A stretch of DNA of 64,000 nt from Agrypnia vestita (taxonomy: Eukaryota; Arthropoda; Insecta; Trichoptera; Phryganeidae), in the NCBI GenBank assembly GCA_016648135.1, contig JADDOH010023030.1, positions 62,001-126,000 on the forward strand, read 5' to 3'. Of the stretch, positions 22,651 to 35,747 are shown piece after piece. Made by a program: the position numbers and the translations under genes. The first letter of the stretch is position 1. Every line of letters begins with the position of its first letter. Below the pieces are notes generated by a model, which was not told the origin of the DNA, searched no databases, and was given only the letters and a program-made list of their open reading frames with translations.

Positions 22651-23364
22651 TTAAGGCCCCAGACCACTGTGAAAAAATATTTGTTGTTATTTTTTTTTCT
22701 TTTATTTTCTGAAAGACGCATTTGTTAAGAATGCTCTCACCAAATATTTTAAAGAAATTTATAAAATTGTTGGAGATACAGCGGTTTAATTTTTTTTGAT
22801 GGTATATTGAATTAACTTTCAGCAAAACTTTGAATGCGTTTTTCTAAAAAGTACATTTTTCAACCAGGTTGACAGCATATCAGAAAAACTACACATACGA
22901 TTTGCATGCGCCAAGTTGTTAACCGTTTGAAAATCTAGTCTCTTTGGCACCACGTAGGGATTTTTTTTATAAAAGGCCCCCTTCTATTATTATTTTTTAA
23001 TAAATGATGAAAATTTTCTATAAAAAATCGAAAATAAAATTCGCTAATCCGCATTTTTTTCCCCTACGTGATGCTGTAAACCTGTAAGTCTAGTTTCTAA
23101 ATATATTTTTATTTCATTTTTCGGTTGTACCCTATGGCTTAATAGCTGTCAACCACCCAGCGGCAAATTCATCAGTGCCCTCTTGGAAACAGCGTACACC
23201 GAAAACTATGCTTTAGATTTGAGTAAAAACATTTGTATGCAGTCTTCAATATGTGTATATATACTATAAGTAATAAATAAAAAAATTCCATGCATCGTTT
23301 GCTTGAAAATAATTACGAAAAATACATCCTCATACCGCGTGCGCACAGTGGTCTGGGGCCTTAA
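22651..23364. mobile_element. TTAA-flanked MITE with perfect 21-bp ends
   Basis: TTAAGGCCCCAGACCACTGT at the left is repeated exactly inverted at the right. Taking TTAA as the target duplication, the inverted repeat is GGCCCCAGACCACTGTG. The 714-bp element has no coding remains I can read. Its A/T-rich interior with TTTTTCTAAAAA words resembles the other TTAA elements. Confidence 0.8.
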
Positions 23365-24474
23365 TCCTACGCCTCAATTTGGTATTTTGATAGTGGGAAT
23401 AAGTTACCCACTGATAACCAACAGGTCTAGAGGTCTTAGAAAAAAAGGTATGTTGAAAGAAATAAAATCACTTGGCGACTTAAAAAATTTGAAGCATGTC
23501 GTCTCTTATATTATCATATTTGATACTAATCGAACATTATTAAATAATAACGGAAGAAAATTCAGGCTCTCAGCTTCAATAATAATGACAGGAGACAGGA
23601 AATTTACGGCATGTCACTGTATGAATTAAATGTATAATATTTTGTATGGGTACCGATTTAGTAATACACACACAACCACACTCTAAATATTACGAACAAA
23701 ACGTCCAGAAAAACATATTTATTTAAAAAAAATTAATGTAAGAAACAAAGCTTGAAAGACACAAAGAAGAGAAGATATAATGATTATTAGTACGTATAGT
23801 ACGTAATATAGTAATAGTACGTAGATGATTAGTAGTAGTAGTAGTAGTAGTATAGGAGAAGTTTTATGTGTTGGTCCACAAATTCTTATGAAAAATAACA
23901 AAAAAAACCTGCAGAACACCTGTTTTAAAAAAATTTACGGCGATTCCTCCGATATGCAGAAATCAATCACACATTGTCGATTGTGTATTCGCCAGAAATA
24001 TGGTGAGGATTGTTGATGGGCGATATCAACAGTGAAATTCTGAATTTTAGCGCAGATCGTATTGACGTCCCCAATACGATATTGTTTTACCGAGCAATTT
24101 TCTTATGTTCAAGGGACATTTTGTATCCTGGGATGCTATTTTTACTTGTTGCAATGTTTTTGTAACAAATTGTTACGACATTTTATTTTTCAAGTGTCAC
24201 GTGCCGATTAAGGGTGGCATAATTTATTTTTTTATAACAACCGAGTCTTCATCGGAAATCAGCTCAGAGTAAATAAATCCGAACATTTCTACCGAATTTT
24301 CAAATCCTTTTAAGTACTCCCCGTAGTAAACGAACCGCTGTCAACATTTTTAAACACGTGTGTTCTGCTGGTTTTTATTGGGTTTATTTCACAAGAATCG
24401 CATATGCTGCAGAACTTATTTTTTAAAGCGATATTTTATGATCAAAAATACAATATTATTTACTACCTACTTAT
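23365..24474. other. AT-rich DNA, nothing recognised
   Basis: It includes the AGT microsatellite listed separately. No other feature was seen. Confidence 0.35.
23829..23852. repeat. AGT trinucleotide microsatellite
   Basis: About eight AGT units in a row; the translated Ser or Leu runs are artefacts. Confidence 0.9.
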
Positions 24475-25460
24475 TTAAAGCATTCATGCTCATAAACATT
24501 CATTCACCTCCGGCAGAAAATCAACAAATTGACAAAAATAAAATAACAACCGTACTAAAATATGAAGCACTACAAAATAAATTATCATCGGAATTGTGGT
24601 CGGAGGTACTCCGAAACGAAAACGTTAATGAGTGCTGTGAAATGTTCAAAAATAAATTAACAAATTACATTAATAATTCGAAAAAATGTATCCCTTCTGG
24701 AAACTGTGCAAAATTTCGTAAACTCAAACCATGGATAACACATGGACTAGTTATATCCATAAGACACAAAGAACGACTCTACAAAGAAATTTAAAAAAAA
24801 TCCTCTTGAATCCTCTTGACAAAAAACTAGGTAAGCATTTCAAATCTTTCAAAAATAAACTAGCTTCTCTTATAAAAGACACCAAAGAAAAATATAACAA
24901 ACTCAAACTAGATGATTCTGAAAATGATAATTTAATAAATTGTGTAGAGGAACCAATAATAGGAGCAAACGCATTCAAAGATTACTTTGCAAATGTTGGT
25001 AGAAACTTAGCTGAAAAAATAACAGGCACAAATAACCGTGCTAAAATAACTCCGAATGTAGATAATAAACTTGATTTTTTTGAACCAACTGATCCGTCTG
25101 AAATTGAACAAATTATATCTAAAATGCGAGGCGGCTCTGCTCCAGATTTTGACGGTCTCACAGTCAAAACACTGAAAATTATAAAAAAATATATTTGTAG
25201 GTATACCAATCTCACATATCATAAATATAAGCTTCAAGACTGGAGTATTTCCGAACATGTACAAAAAAATTATAATTACTCCAATATTCAAATTTGGTAG
25301 CCCGAAATACGTCTATAACTATAGGTCCATCTCACTAATATCTAATATATCGACAATACAAATTGTAAAGAAAGGACTAACTTCATTTATAAAAAGAAAC
25401 TCTACAATAAATAAGAATTACTTCTTCTTGAAATATAGCAAAATTATTTTGTGGTGACAT
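24475..25460 (+). pseudogene. Non-LTR retrotransposon ORF2 fragment (jockey/CR1-like), frameshifted
   Basis: Three overlapping frames read in order as the region between endonuclease and reverse transcriptase (KLKPWITHGLVISIRHKERL, then FKDYFANVGRNLAEKI) and the first reverse-transcriptase blocks. These are GGSAPDFDGLTVKTLK (the usual S.APG.DG motif with Gly changed to Phe), then a frameshift into KKIIITPIFKFGSP and YNYRSISLISNIS (usual NYRPISLLS). The frame changes near 24795 and 25200. The polymerase FADD block and everything downstream are missing, so it is a dead, truncated copy. Jockey versus CR1 clade cannot be decided by eye. Confidence 0.8.
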
Positions 25461-25509
25461 AATTATAATTCATATAAAATAACTTTGTAAACACCACTAT
25501 TTTATTAAA

Positions 25510-25560
25510 ATAAATTCAACATGTTTCGAAGCCAATGGCTTCTTCGTCAGGATAACAAAA
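25510..25560 (-). ncRNA. Hammerhead-ribozyme-like motif 3
   Basis: The minus strand reads CUGACGA, then a perfect 6-bp stem II (GAAGCC, loop AUU, GGCUUC), GAAA, C-AU-G and UU. Both catalytic boxes are intact. Stem I is weak on simple inspection. The same architecture occurs at 5285 and 52500. It follows the LINE fragment, but on the other strand, and there is no Penelope coding sequence nearby. Confidence 0.6.
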
Positions 25561-27194
25561 ATAAAATTTAAAAATCGAAGTATAGATAATCAAAATATTA
25601 CAAAAGATATATATGGAAAATGAATAATATAAAGTACCTACTTAACATGAAAATAAATTTAAAAGATAACTATTTGCAAAAAGGACCTCATTATTTATAA
25701 CATTCAATTTACTATTAACACTCTTTCTTATTTCCAAAATTTCTAATTTATCAAACTGTGATTCTGTATAATTTGTATTAACATTTGTAAACCCTTATTA
25801 TTATCAAAAGAATGATTTATAAATAATTTTAAATATATGGAACTAAATAAATAAAATTTAAATTTGATACCTTTCCATACAAAAATGTAATAGAACAATA
25901 GCTGTGTGAAAAAATGCTCGTCGCTGATGAATTCCGATGAATTCAATGATTTCCAGGCGATCGCCTTAACTTTATATGACCACTAAATATATACACTCAA
26001 ATGGTCCACAAATAAAGTTAATAATTAATTTTTTTTTAAAAATTATATAGAGTTCTGACAAAAAATTCTCTAAATATTATAGAATAAGTCTAAAATACCT
26101 AAACCTAAATGTGTATAATTACATGAAAAATTGACATTACTAATAAATAGATAATAAAGATGTAAGTGGATCCTAACCACATTTAAAGATTTGATTGAAT
26201 TGCCTTTACAAATTGCTCTTCGGAGTGTTCGTAGGACAAATTTAGAACGAAACTGGATCTACATATGTATGTATGCACATTCCAATGTCAAACGTGCACT
26301 ACCTTTCTAGGAACGAAAGCAAAAATGCAAATAGAACCGAACATCTGTTGAACAGCGGAAATTGTAGCAAGACCAAAATCTTTCCCAGGTTTATATCGAA
26401 CTACTCGTATAGAGAACTGTATCTGAACCGGGCTGTGTCTCGCGTATCACAGAACATTAATAAAGAACCTGGCAGGGCAGACAGCTAGGAATTTAGTTCG
26501 ACTGCAGCATTCGAGTGTAGACAATCGCACACGTGGGCAGACACAGGCGCACCCTACGGATATATTTAGAGGATCGTTATATCATCAGCTTCCTCCTGCG
26601 GGACTATCCGTTATGGAAGTGACGAACTCGGTTTGTGTTCGTTTGAAACTTCACGGTGAATGTTAATTAAACTTTTTCCGGAAGCTCCAGATAAACTTCC
26701 ACGGACGTTTAATGACGTGTGCAGGACGGTAGCTGTTTGGTTAAAAGATAGCGTTTTTAATATATGAAAATAGGTAGTAATAAATCAAATAATGTCAAGA
26801 TGTATTTAATAAAAGAATAATTAAAGTATTACTTTTTGTAAATATTAGTCTAATATGTATCATAAATATAAAATTTGTATTTTTTCAACCACACAATATA
26901 AACTAAAATTAATTTCCGTTCTCTATAATGCCCGATCAAAACAAAATTTTGCATAGATATTCTTTAGGGCATTGCGCGAAACATGGCCACAATTCTCACA
27001 CTCTCCTCCTCCCTCAAAATATTATACAGAATTTCGTACACTCCAAATGTGTTGCACCCTAGCATACTTAAAAAAATGGGTACCGCATATTACCCCCTCC
27101 CCAGAAAATGCAATGCTGAATGAAGTCTCCAGATAAAGTGAACGATGTATTAAATTTCTAATGGAAACTCATTATTCGTAAAGTGATGTTTGAC
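25561..27194. other. AT-rich DNA, no supported gene
   Basis: No feature was recognised; frames at 25743-25946 and 26273-26488 lack motifs. Confidence 0.35.
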
Positions 27195-27365
27195 GTTAAT
27201 TTGTAAAGTGTAGAGTTTCGGGTTCGATTCCCGGGGGGTCACAATATAAGTATGTGATTTACTTAAGCCTGGGTGTTTTTCTGATGTGTGAATGTGAACA
27301 TATTCATTTTTCGGAAAACTTCTATTGAAGTCCGGTAATTGTGTATAAATCCACAAAATCCGTTA
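27195..27365 (+). mobile_element. SINE fragment, same family as 20819
   Basis: A perfect B box GGTTCGATTCC is followed by GGGGGGTCACAATATAAGTA and TGTGATTTACTT, matching the copy at 20819-20990 after its B box. The A box part is decayed. Confidence 0.5.
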
Positions 27366-28494
27366 TATCCCATATCCAAAAAAATGTTTTGATGTAGAAG
27401 TGTTCGGACTCAAAGCAGCACGAATTTTTGTAAATGGAGTCAAAAATGAATTTAGTGTTGAGTTATGCTAGGTTCCTATAATTAACTTAAAGTCGTTATC
27501 CATCAACTTATTAAGTCTCTAATTCATATAACACGTAAATACAATTATCGATAAACAAAACTAAGCTTTCTTTAAATAATCCATTTCTCCGGGAACGATT
27601 AAAATCGATATTCACGAGCTTAGCTATTTTTAAAGATTTGTGAACAATTTGGTAGCATAAGCTTTATCGTATGGTTTAATATTGCACGTCTTGGCATACA
27701 AGATGATGCCTTACATCTCGCTCGGCTCCACAGAATATCCGAGATGATGCATGAACGTTAAGTTTGATTTCCTCTTACCGTACCTCATGTATGAAACAAG
27801 AGAGCGGCTTTTAGAGGGGTTGAATTATTCAGAGCCAGCGATAAGTACGTGCGCATATTGAGGAAAGTTATTACATAAAAAAGTCCCATTTTTGTCGGTG
27901 TAAGATAAAATTACTAACGTTGTGTCTACCTACGTAAACAATGTTTTTAATATAGTGTAATGGATTACTTGTGCGTAAAGTAATGAAGCACTACCGCGAA
28001 GAATATGAGCCTCTCGAGTGAAACGTATACGGCAGTGCAAGATGCAATCACAGTAGAGTCGCGAGGATTAATTAATTACACGAGATTAATTCCTAAAGCA
28101 TTCCGAACTGTGGCTGGATGGAAAGCGGCCGGAACTAGCATCTACTATACATAAAATACCTCAGGTACATTCTGACAGCAGATTTAAAAGATAATAAAGA
28201 CTTGAAACGTCAGAGAAGTTCGACAAACATCAGGGCTGAAATGGTTTCAAGGTGATTTTACTACCACAGTAAAAACGAAACGAGACTTGGGCATTGTAGA
28301 ATCCTCGTTTCATAACTTTGCACTTTTTAATACACTGATACGATTGTGTATAATACACGGAGTATATATGTTGCTGACGGAGCGGATCAGTGCGCGACTG
28401 ACTTTCTAGGTGGGCGCAAACTAATTCTTTTTTATTAAAGTTTATTGAGCTCGAGTCCAGAGTTGTAAAATGTTTTCCTTCATGTTTATACATC
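27366..28494. other. No supported feature
   Basis: No coding or repeat signal was recognised. Confidence 0.35.
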
Positions 28495-28520
28495 CTAATA
28501 TAAAAGATAAATATCAGATA

Positions 28521-28915
28521 AAATCCAGACTGCTATCCAGAAACACTAGAAAATTAGTGTAGAAAACGCTTATTATACCAGTGCTCACGTACGTAGCTGA
28601 GACGTGGGTACTAACTAAGAGGAATGATCGAATACTGGACGTTTTTGAAAGGAAAATTTTGAGGCGTATCTTTGGATCGGTTCTAGAAAATGGACTTTGG
28701 CGCAGACTTTATAGCAATGAGCTCTATACTCTATACTGTTTAAGGAGCAAAACGTCATCAAATTTATATAACTGGGAAAACTTCAGTGGCTGGGTCATGT
28801 GGAGAGAATGACCAAGTATCCAACACCAAGTCCTTGCTGAACTCAAGACCGATAGGGCGGAGGAGCTTAGGAAGGCCAAAATTAAGATGGAGCGACCTGC
28901 CTTGGAGCTTCTGAA
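28521..28915 (+). repeat. Tandem duplication, copy 1
   Basis: Starts AAATCCAGACTGCTATCC. It keeps 21 bp (within AAATTAGTGTAGAAAACGCT) that copy 2 lacks. Otherwise only a handful of substitutions separate the copies. Confidence 0.9.
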
Positions 28916-28924
28916 TTATTATAC

Positions 28925-29301
28925 AAATCCAGACTGCTATCCAGAAACACTAGAATTATTATACCAGTGCTCACGTACGTAGCTGGGACGTGGGTACTAA
29001 CTAAGAGGAATGATCGAATACTGGACGTTTTTGAAAGGAAAATTTTGAGGCGTATCTTTGGATCGGTTCTAGAAAATGGACTTTGGCGCAGACTTTATAG
29101 CAATGAGCTCTATACTCTATACTGTTTAAGGAGCAAAACGTCATCAAATTTATAAAACTGGGAAAACTTCAGTGGCTGGGTCATGTGGAGAGAATGACCG
29201 AGTATCCAACACCAAGTCCTTGCTGAACTCAAGACCGTTAGGGCGGAGGAGCTTAGGAAGGCCAAAATTAAGATGGAGCGACCTGCCTTGGAGCTTCTGA
29301 A
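28925..29301 (+). repeat. Tandem duplication, copy 2
   Basis: Starts with the same AAATCCAGACTGCTATCC word and runs on into the true 3' end of the LINE, so this copy sits in the original context while carrying a 21-bp deletion. Confidence 0.9.
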
Positions 29302-29465
29302 CTGGAGAGAGCTGGAACAAAACGAGATGAGTGCAGGAAGTGATAGGAAGATAGGAATTGAGGATGCCAAGACCCACCAGGGATGTAGAGCCAAGAGTGA
29401 TATCCATCCTAAGACCTTCGGGATGGATATACATGTATTATTATTATGTACCATCTTGCTATCTT

Positions 29466-31195
29466 AAGAATAAGGCAGTATCGGCCTTATTCCATTTCAA
29501 ATGGCTAGTCTCCAGCATGCAGTTGCTCCTTGGGGATTTGCCATTTTTTTTTATATAATACTTGTAATTTTGTATATGTGGGGTATAAAATCAAAGGCAG
29601 CAATATCCAAAAAATAATTTCGAGTCCCTCTCATCACTTTAAATTAAAAACAATCATGTTGCACCACAAAGTAACTGCCACATCAAATTAATAAATAAAT
29701 AAATTCCCAGGATAGCAATGAAACACAATAATATTGTTTCTTCGCCAATCTTGACGTCGAAAATTATTTATTGTTATTGTCTTTATTATTAGAATAAGGA
29801 ATTAGAAAGTAACAAAGTCGCATAGGAATAGAATTAGAATGTAACAACGTCGTTATTATTAGATTAAGGCAGTATATCCGGCAGCAAAATGGGATAAGAA
29901 TGTGTTTAATATCTAATAAGGCTTATCGATAAGTGTTTTAAATTCTCTAGATAAAGCAGCGCCTACACGATATTTGTGGAAGGATGAATATATTCCTTCA
30001 ATTTGTCCTCGTTATTCAATATTTCAGATAATGATTATTTTTTGACATTCATTAAAATATAAATATTTATTGTAATTTAATTACCTTATAGTTATTGCAC
30101 TCCCCACCTGAAGGTCTGAAATTAAAAGAAATATAATCCATTTATCACATGTTATTGTAAAGTATATATTTTTCAACAAGTAAATAATAATGCATATATT
30201 AAAACATTACTTTTTAGTAAATTTGAATTATTGGACGAAATAAGATGTGACATGAAATGGGAAAAATTTAACAAAGAACACACGGCTGAGGAAACTGTTT
30301 TTAATACTTAAAATTATACTAGGTACATTTAAAAATTAATATCAAAAATCTTTTAATATTATGGGCTCAGGAAATATTAGTGTTATGACCCGAGAAAATA
30401 TGCGAGAAAAAAATTAATCTTTTAAAATGCCCGGAAATGCCTCCAAATCCCATTGTTCCCAATTTCTCATTCTTCTCCTCTCATCTCTCTCATCCCAAAT
30501 CCCAAATTCTCATTGAGCAAAAAATATGGTATAAAATTGGCCGGCAAATTACTTATGACTACAGAAAAATAAGCATAAAATATTAAGAGGTATCTTATAA
30601 TATGAATGCGCTACAAACGTACGTAAGTAAAACACGTACGTAGTGCAGTATTGTACGTGTTTTCAGTCAGCTTAAAAAAAGTATTTAATATTTATACACG
30701 TTTACTAATTTACGATATACAAATATGTGTTTTAAAATTGTCTGTGAATCTCGCCACATACGCACTCTTTTTTGGTACTGGCCAATCTAGCTGTCACTGC
30801 GTAATTCTTCGCGATTCTCTTGTTTCCTGTAACTACCCATAGTAACATAACTTTATCACGACGCACCAGAGAAAACGTCATATCAATTAATTTAATAAAT
30901 CGAATTATTTAATTGCCACACGCGCTTCGACAAACATTATTTAGGTAATAAAGTATTAAATTTGCCACAAATTTATTACGCGTTTACTTTAACGAGTCTG
31001 CAAACACGAGGATCAACAACGTAAGAATACAATTGAGAAGGAAAAATTATAACAAATGAGATATTTTATAATAGGCAGTTAACAATATCGTCCTAATAGA
31101 TAAAATTTGTTATTAATCCATCTTTATCGTGCGTTATACATTATACACGGTTTTTGATTACACGATTAGAAAGAGGTTAAATTTATGTAATATAT
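29466..31195. other. AT-rich DNA, nothing recognised
   Basis: Short direct repeats (ATTAGAA.GTAACAA.GTCG, near 29800 and 29838) and A/T runs only. Confidence 0.35.
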
Positions 31196-31275
31196 AAATT
31201 TATGTATTAAAACAAAAACCATAATAAAAACCGTAATAAATAAATAAATTTATGTATTAAAACAAAAACCATGCC
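31190..31275. repeat. Direct repeat pair
   Basis: AAATTTATGTATTAAAACAA continuing to AAAACC occurs twice, about 53 bp apart. Confidence 0.8.
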
Positions 31276-31739
31276 CCGAAAGAAGCTACGTATTTCTCTA
31301 TCTCGACAATCGTTTTTATAAAATTTCGTATCTTATTTCAAAGCGCACAAGTATCAAATTTGTGTAAAAAATTGCTGTCAGACTAAATTCCAGCTCCGTT
31401 AAGCTCTTCCATACGCGAGAGCGAGCACAGGTTTGAATTATTTTGGAGGGTTTACATGCACATTAAGCACAATAAATTAATTGGTGCTTCCTCAACTGAA
31501 CCCTAATCATTCGTTGCTCAATGGCCTAGCCTGTGTCTACACATATAATAAATGATCGAAATTTAATGATTTTATTTTATTTATTTTTACAATATCATTA
31601 CCATTGTTAGTGCGGATATCGCATCGATTAAATAATCATTAAATGGAATAAATTTAGAACCTTATGCATAATAATATCACTATTGAAGGTTAGAAAATTG
31701 TCATCATACAAGGAACTTCGATGATTCAGGTTCAGGAAA

Positions 31740-32400
31740 ATAAACAAGAAAATATATTTAGGGATGGAGGTGGTTCACCACACGTCTGAGTCGCCACTTT
31801 GGGGATGATGTGGTGGTGGTTATAAATGAGAGAATGATCTCAATGCTTTATTTATTATTCACAAGTTCCCTAATATACAATGTGAATAATGATTAACTCC
31901 ATATTGATGATGACGATGATATTGATGATAGAAGCTTCCTTGGAGATCCGGACGTCATGACTGCGTAGTCCCGCGTAGTGTAGATCGTCCTATGGCGGCA
32001 GCGTAACTCTGCTTTATCGTAATGTTGTCCATAGTCAGTTACTCCGATGTATGAGTTGAGGTGACGTCATGGCGTAGCTTCTGATGTGCAACGAGGTGTC
32101 TTCGTAACGTTGTCGGAGGTCAGTACTGCGGCGTAGGTACTGACCTCCCGGTGAAGAGACCGGTAGCGTGCTGTTGCTGTGTGAAGATCTGTGTACCACT
32201 GGGCATGAGGTGGTCGCGAGAGCACGGTTTATATACATATATATCGTCTGGCCTAGTCGTGTATCGCTGACGTTTGCTTCGGTGCATGACCTTTTTCCGG
32301 TCAGCATAAATGGAAATGCTCGTACCATTTCCTTTGTGCCGAATTCTCTAATGTAGACCAGCCAACGCCCTGTGTGTGTGGGTGTCTGTGCTGGCTGTGC
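31740..32400. other. GC-richer patch, possible old LTR or repeat, unassigned
   Basis: The 31930-32300 part is GC-rich, with many GTAG and CGTAG words and a short inverted repeat GGTCAGTAC/GTACTGACC near 32120-32145. No frame is recognisable. Confidence 0.3.
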
Positions 32401-32419
32401 GTTTTTGTGCGCTTTGCTG

Positions 32420-33445
32420 ACCTGTCCAAGTCACGCTTTCATTTATTACTGCTTTCACTTTATTTTTTTATTGCTTACTATGATTTCCGATCACGTCATT
32501 ATTGCTATACTACGCTTGTATTGCTCTTCTATGTTCCTACTATGCTTCATTATGTTTCTTTGCTCTTCTGTTTTCTATTTTTACCACTATTATATTACAG
32601 TGCCTTACAGTTTTGTTTTTATTATAGTGCTAATATATTTTGGTTATTCCAGAAGCAGTGTTTGATCCTTCGGTTATGATTTCTTTGGATACGATTCTTT
32701 TTATTTTTCCTTTATATCTTTTTCCCTCTACGGAGGGGTGAAGTTTTCTACGTCCCGCGCCTTTTTGGATGCTTTTTTATTTTATTATTATTTGGTATTA
32801 TATATTGTACAACCATTTTACAAATAAAGATTTATTATGAGCGGGACAATGAAGGTTTTGCGCGACTGACTCGTCTCTGCTCGTGTTGTATTGACGAAGA
32901 CCGTGCAAGGAGGTCGCTTTAGCATAAAATAATGTCAACCAGGCGGCGAACGTGCTGGGCCGATATGGACGCTTTTGAGCATAGAACGGCTCAGGGTATG
33001 TGGTACGTCCCTTCATTGTCCAAGTCACGGCAGGCACGGACTTACTTTATTGTAGTTCTTTGATTTTATTATTTACACTTTTATTATTTGGTTTCTTTTT
33101 ATTTTATTCTCCTTGTATTATTTTTCTTCTTAGTACTATGTTACTGTTATCTTTCTATGTAATTAACATTATCCCATTTACTTTGTTTCTAATTGTATAT
33201 TTCATTTGTATATTATTATTTTTCTTTGTGTATAATGATTTTATGTATTTTCTCTTTTGAATAAAGACATGTCTTAAGGCGGGGACAGTAAATGGCTTTG
33301 TTGGAGCGGCCGTTCCACTTCGCAACGGTTTATACGACCGGTGCGGTGCAGCAAAGTCCCGCTTGTTAGTTGAAAAAAATGCCAGGCTGGAGACGATTGA
33401 GTAGGACTGATATGGAAGCTTTTGCTCTCACCATGTCTTAGTCAT
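32420..33445 (+). repeat. Degenerate tandem units with T-rich segment
   Basis: The word TGTCCAAGTCACG occurs at about 32424 and 33018, and a diverged TGTCTTAGTCATGG near 33436. Each is followed by a pyrimidine-rich stretch ending in AATAAAGA, and two units are followed by a GATATGGA(C/A)GCTTTTG word. This looks like two or three diverged copies of one 400-600-bp unit, possibly a LINE 3' tail. The hydrophobic frames at 32372-32679 and 33000-33260 arise from the T-rich tract. Confidence 0.5.
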
Positions 33446-35747
33446 GGATTATGATGTCTGAGGTCAGCGCCCTTCCGATTCCAAATCGGCGCGTGTGTCG
33501 TCAATCCTAGAATTGGTGGTTGTGTATGTATGGGGTGATTTCCCTACATATATGATGCCTGGATTTTTAAAAGTGTATTCTAGACCTTTCTAAACGTTTT
33601 CACTGGAGGGCGATGTATTTTGCATAACGTTTCAAATTCTAATATTAGATGGGTTTGTACTTTTGTACATGAAGATAAGCTTTGAATTTAAAATTCAAAA
33701 TATGGGTCGAATCACCACTATGGACGTGACGAACATGAACATGTGAATAATGAAGAAATGTATTCCGCAAGTGGATCCTTACAATATACAGAGACAGCTT
33801 CCCACATTTGCACTCTCACGTTGTATTGGGTTGGTGCTTTATTTAAACGTCTATTCGTGTCCGCATCCGAAATGCAAAACCAACCAGTTTTTAAAATACT
33901 ACTAAATTATTTTACAAGGATAACCATCGAGCTATTAACTCAGTGGGTTCCTTTTAATATCCATTGCATTTTTATCGGTTTTATTAATTCGAGCAAGCAA
34001 GAATCAGATAGAGCATCCCAAAAAACTACTAATCTACGCGTTTAATTAATACACTAAGAAAAAAACAGCCAACGAGTTCCTTCCAGATAAATACGAACGA
34101 CGTAATGAAAGATCTCATAGCCTCAGCTTGTATAATTTGTCTTGTTTGCAGAGAACGAACCGACGAAAGTAACTTGATATTTCTCGGAGCACGTACAAGT
34201 CTCACCTATAAATCACTGGATGTGCTCGATAAAAAATTGTGATAACGACTGTTTCGTACAGCTCGTTTAATATAGTAGAACAGACATTTACAGTATTCGT
34301 AGCAAGAGTAATTGATGTTAACCTAGATGTATTTAAAACAGCGAATTGAATTTGGCAAAAGCAATAGGCGAGAGGCAGTCTTGCAACCAGCAATTTTCTG
34401 GCCTCTCCGTATGTTATAGTGTTCATAAAATGAATAGTGAATAGTAACAATACGTTGACAAAACAAAATCGACAAGAATAAAACGAATAACTTATATTAT
34501 GATAAACATATACGACAATTAACTGAACAATAAAACAGAGCCGGGAAACAGAAAGGTAAATCGAAATGAAAGAGCAAAGAAATATTTGCTTCTAAACTTA
34601 AATTGAAAAACCGCGAACCAGGTTGTATAGTGTCTGAAGGCTGTTGACGGGAAACAGGGGCGGCACCAGGCTGTCTACAACATATAACTCCATCCGGCAT
34701 TGCGTTTCCCTTCGTATAATAAGTGTGTGGGCTGAAAATATATTATCATATCCTAGTATTATGTACCTATGTGAAAAAGGCGAGTTATTCTTCCGCCGTG
34801 TTCATTGGAAATGTTTACAGAAAATAAAAATAAACACAAGTACCACAGGAAATGAAAGTACAGAATGCCAGTAAGAGGAAATCGTATGTTATATGTTGTC
34901 TTTAAATTTTTCGGTAAATATGTATTTTTGGCCAAGAAAACCAATAAAGTACTTTTAAAGCAAACTAAAAAAGAAAAAATATGCATCAATAATAAAACTA
35001 ACGAGGAATACCCTTATAACAAGAAATAACGAACTGTACGAAAAAATAACAACCACTTTGGAAGAAAACTACAATGAAAACAGATGTTTAGAGATTTCTA
35101 GAAGTTGTATTAAATAAAATATTGTAATAAAATTTATACATCGTATTCTAGGCATTAAAAACTTATGCTTAATCGAAGGATTTTTTTTACTTAAACTTTT
35201 TTTTTAATGATAAATGAGTGATTTTTTCCCTCAAAATTCATAATTAAGCTTTCAAAGACAGCCATTTTGCTAAATTTGAAAATAAAATAAAAGTCACGAT
35301 TAAGCTGAAGATAAACCACTAAACTACTATTTTCTTTTGTTTCATTAAATTTAGATAAACCACTAAGAAGTACTAATGGACACCGTGAGGCACTATTTGC
35401 AAGACAGGGGTCAAGAATCGAGCTGCTAACGTGGTCCAGTATTAATATGTATGGAATTTTCGGTTAAGTTACTTGAGATATGCATAGTGTAAAACATTAG
35501 TATTTAACAAAAATATAACAAAACCGTTCAAAAAAAATCTCGAAAATATCTATTTCACGCCTCTGACTACACGTAACCCTTTAACCGAAGGACCCTTCGC
35601 GACAATGTTCACCCTTTCAAACAATAAGAGCAGAAAACGCCTTTACATAATTAATAGATTCTAATCAGAGTTATAGTCTGCGAGATAAGTTTGTTATTCA
35701 TAGTTTATTTATGGTTTTTGTGTGTAATTTGTAGAATTCCATATTTA
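33446..35747. other. No supported gene
   Basis: AT-rich DNA. A 100-codon frame at 33743-34045 has no motif I recognise. A right-end-like GTAACCCTTTAA occurs at about 35574-35585 but has no partner. Confidence 0.3.

Larger units (their letters stand above)
28495..29465 (+). pseudogene. RTE-like LINE ORF2 C-terminus and 3' end, with internal tandem duplication
   Basis: The conserved ending of RTE/BovB-type reverse transcriptase genes is readable. It runs LLSRNTRKLV, IIPVLTYVAETWVLTKRN, VFERKILRRIFG, then after a frameshift LQWLGHVERM, and GRRSLGRPKLRWSDL in yet another frame. Usual RTE ends read TYG.ETW.L, FERK.LR.I.G, W.GHV.RM and GRP..RW. A segment of about 390 bp is present twice (28521-28915 and 28925-29301). 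The catalytic polymerase core is absent. The end near 29405-29450 has a small CATCC/GGATG hairpin and a TATTATTATTATG run, as RTE 3' ends often do. Confidence 0.8.

Noticed and set aside
26985..27000. Another hammerhead (GCGAAACATGG)
   Set aside because: A GAAAC word is present but no CUGANGA box or stem II lies at the right distance.
32372..33260. Hydrophobic frames as membrane proteins
   Set aside because: Phe/Leu/Ile/Tyr runs come from the T-rich nucleotide composition; there are no conserved features and frames overlap in several phases.
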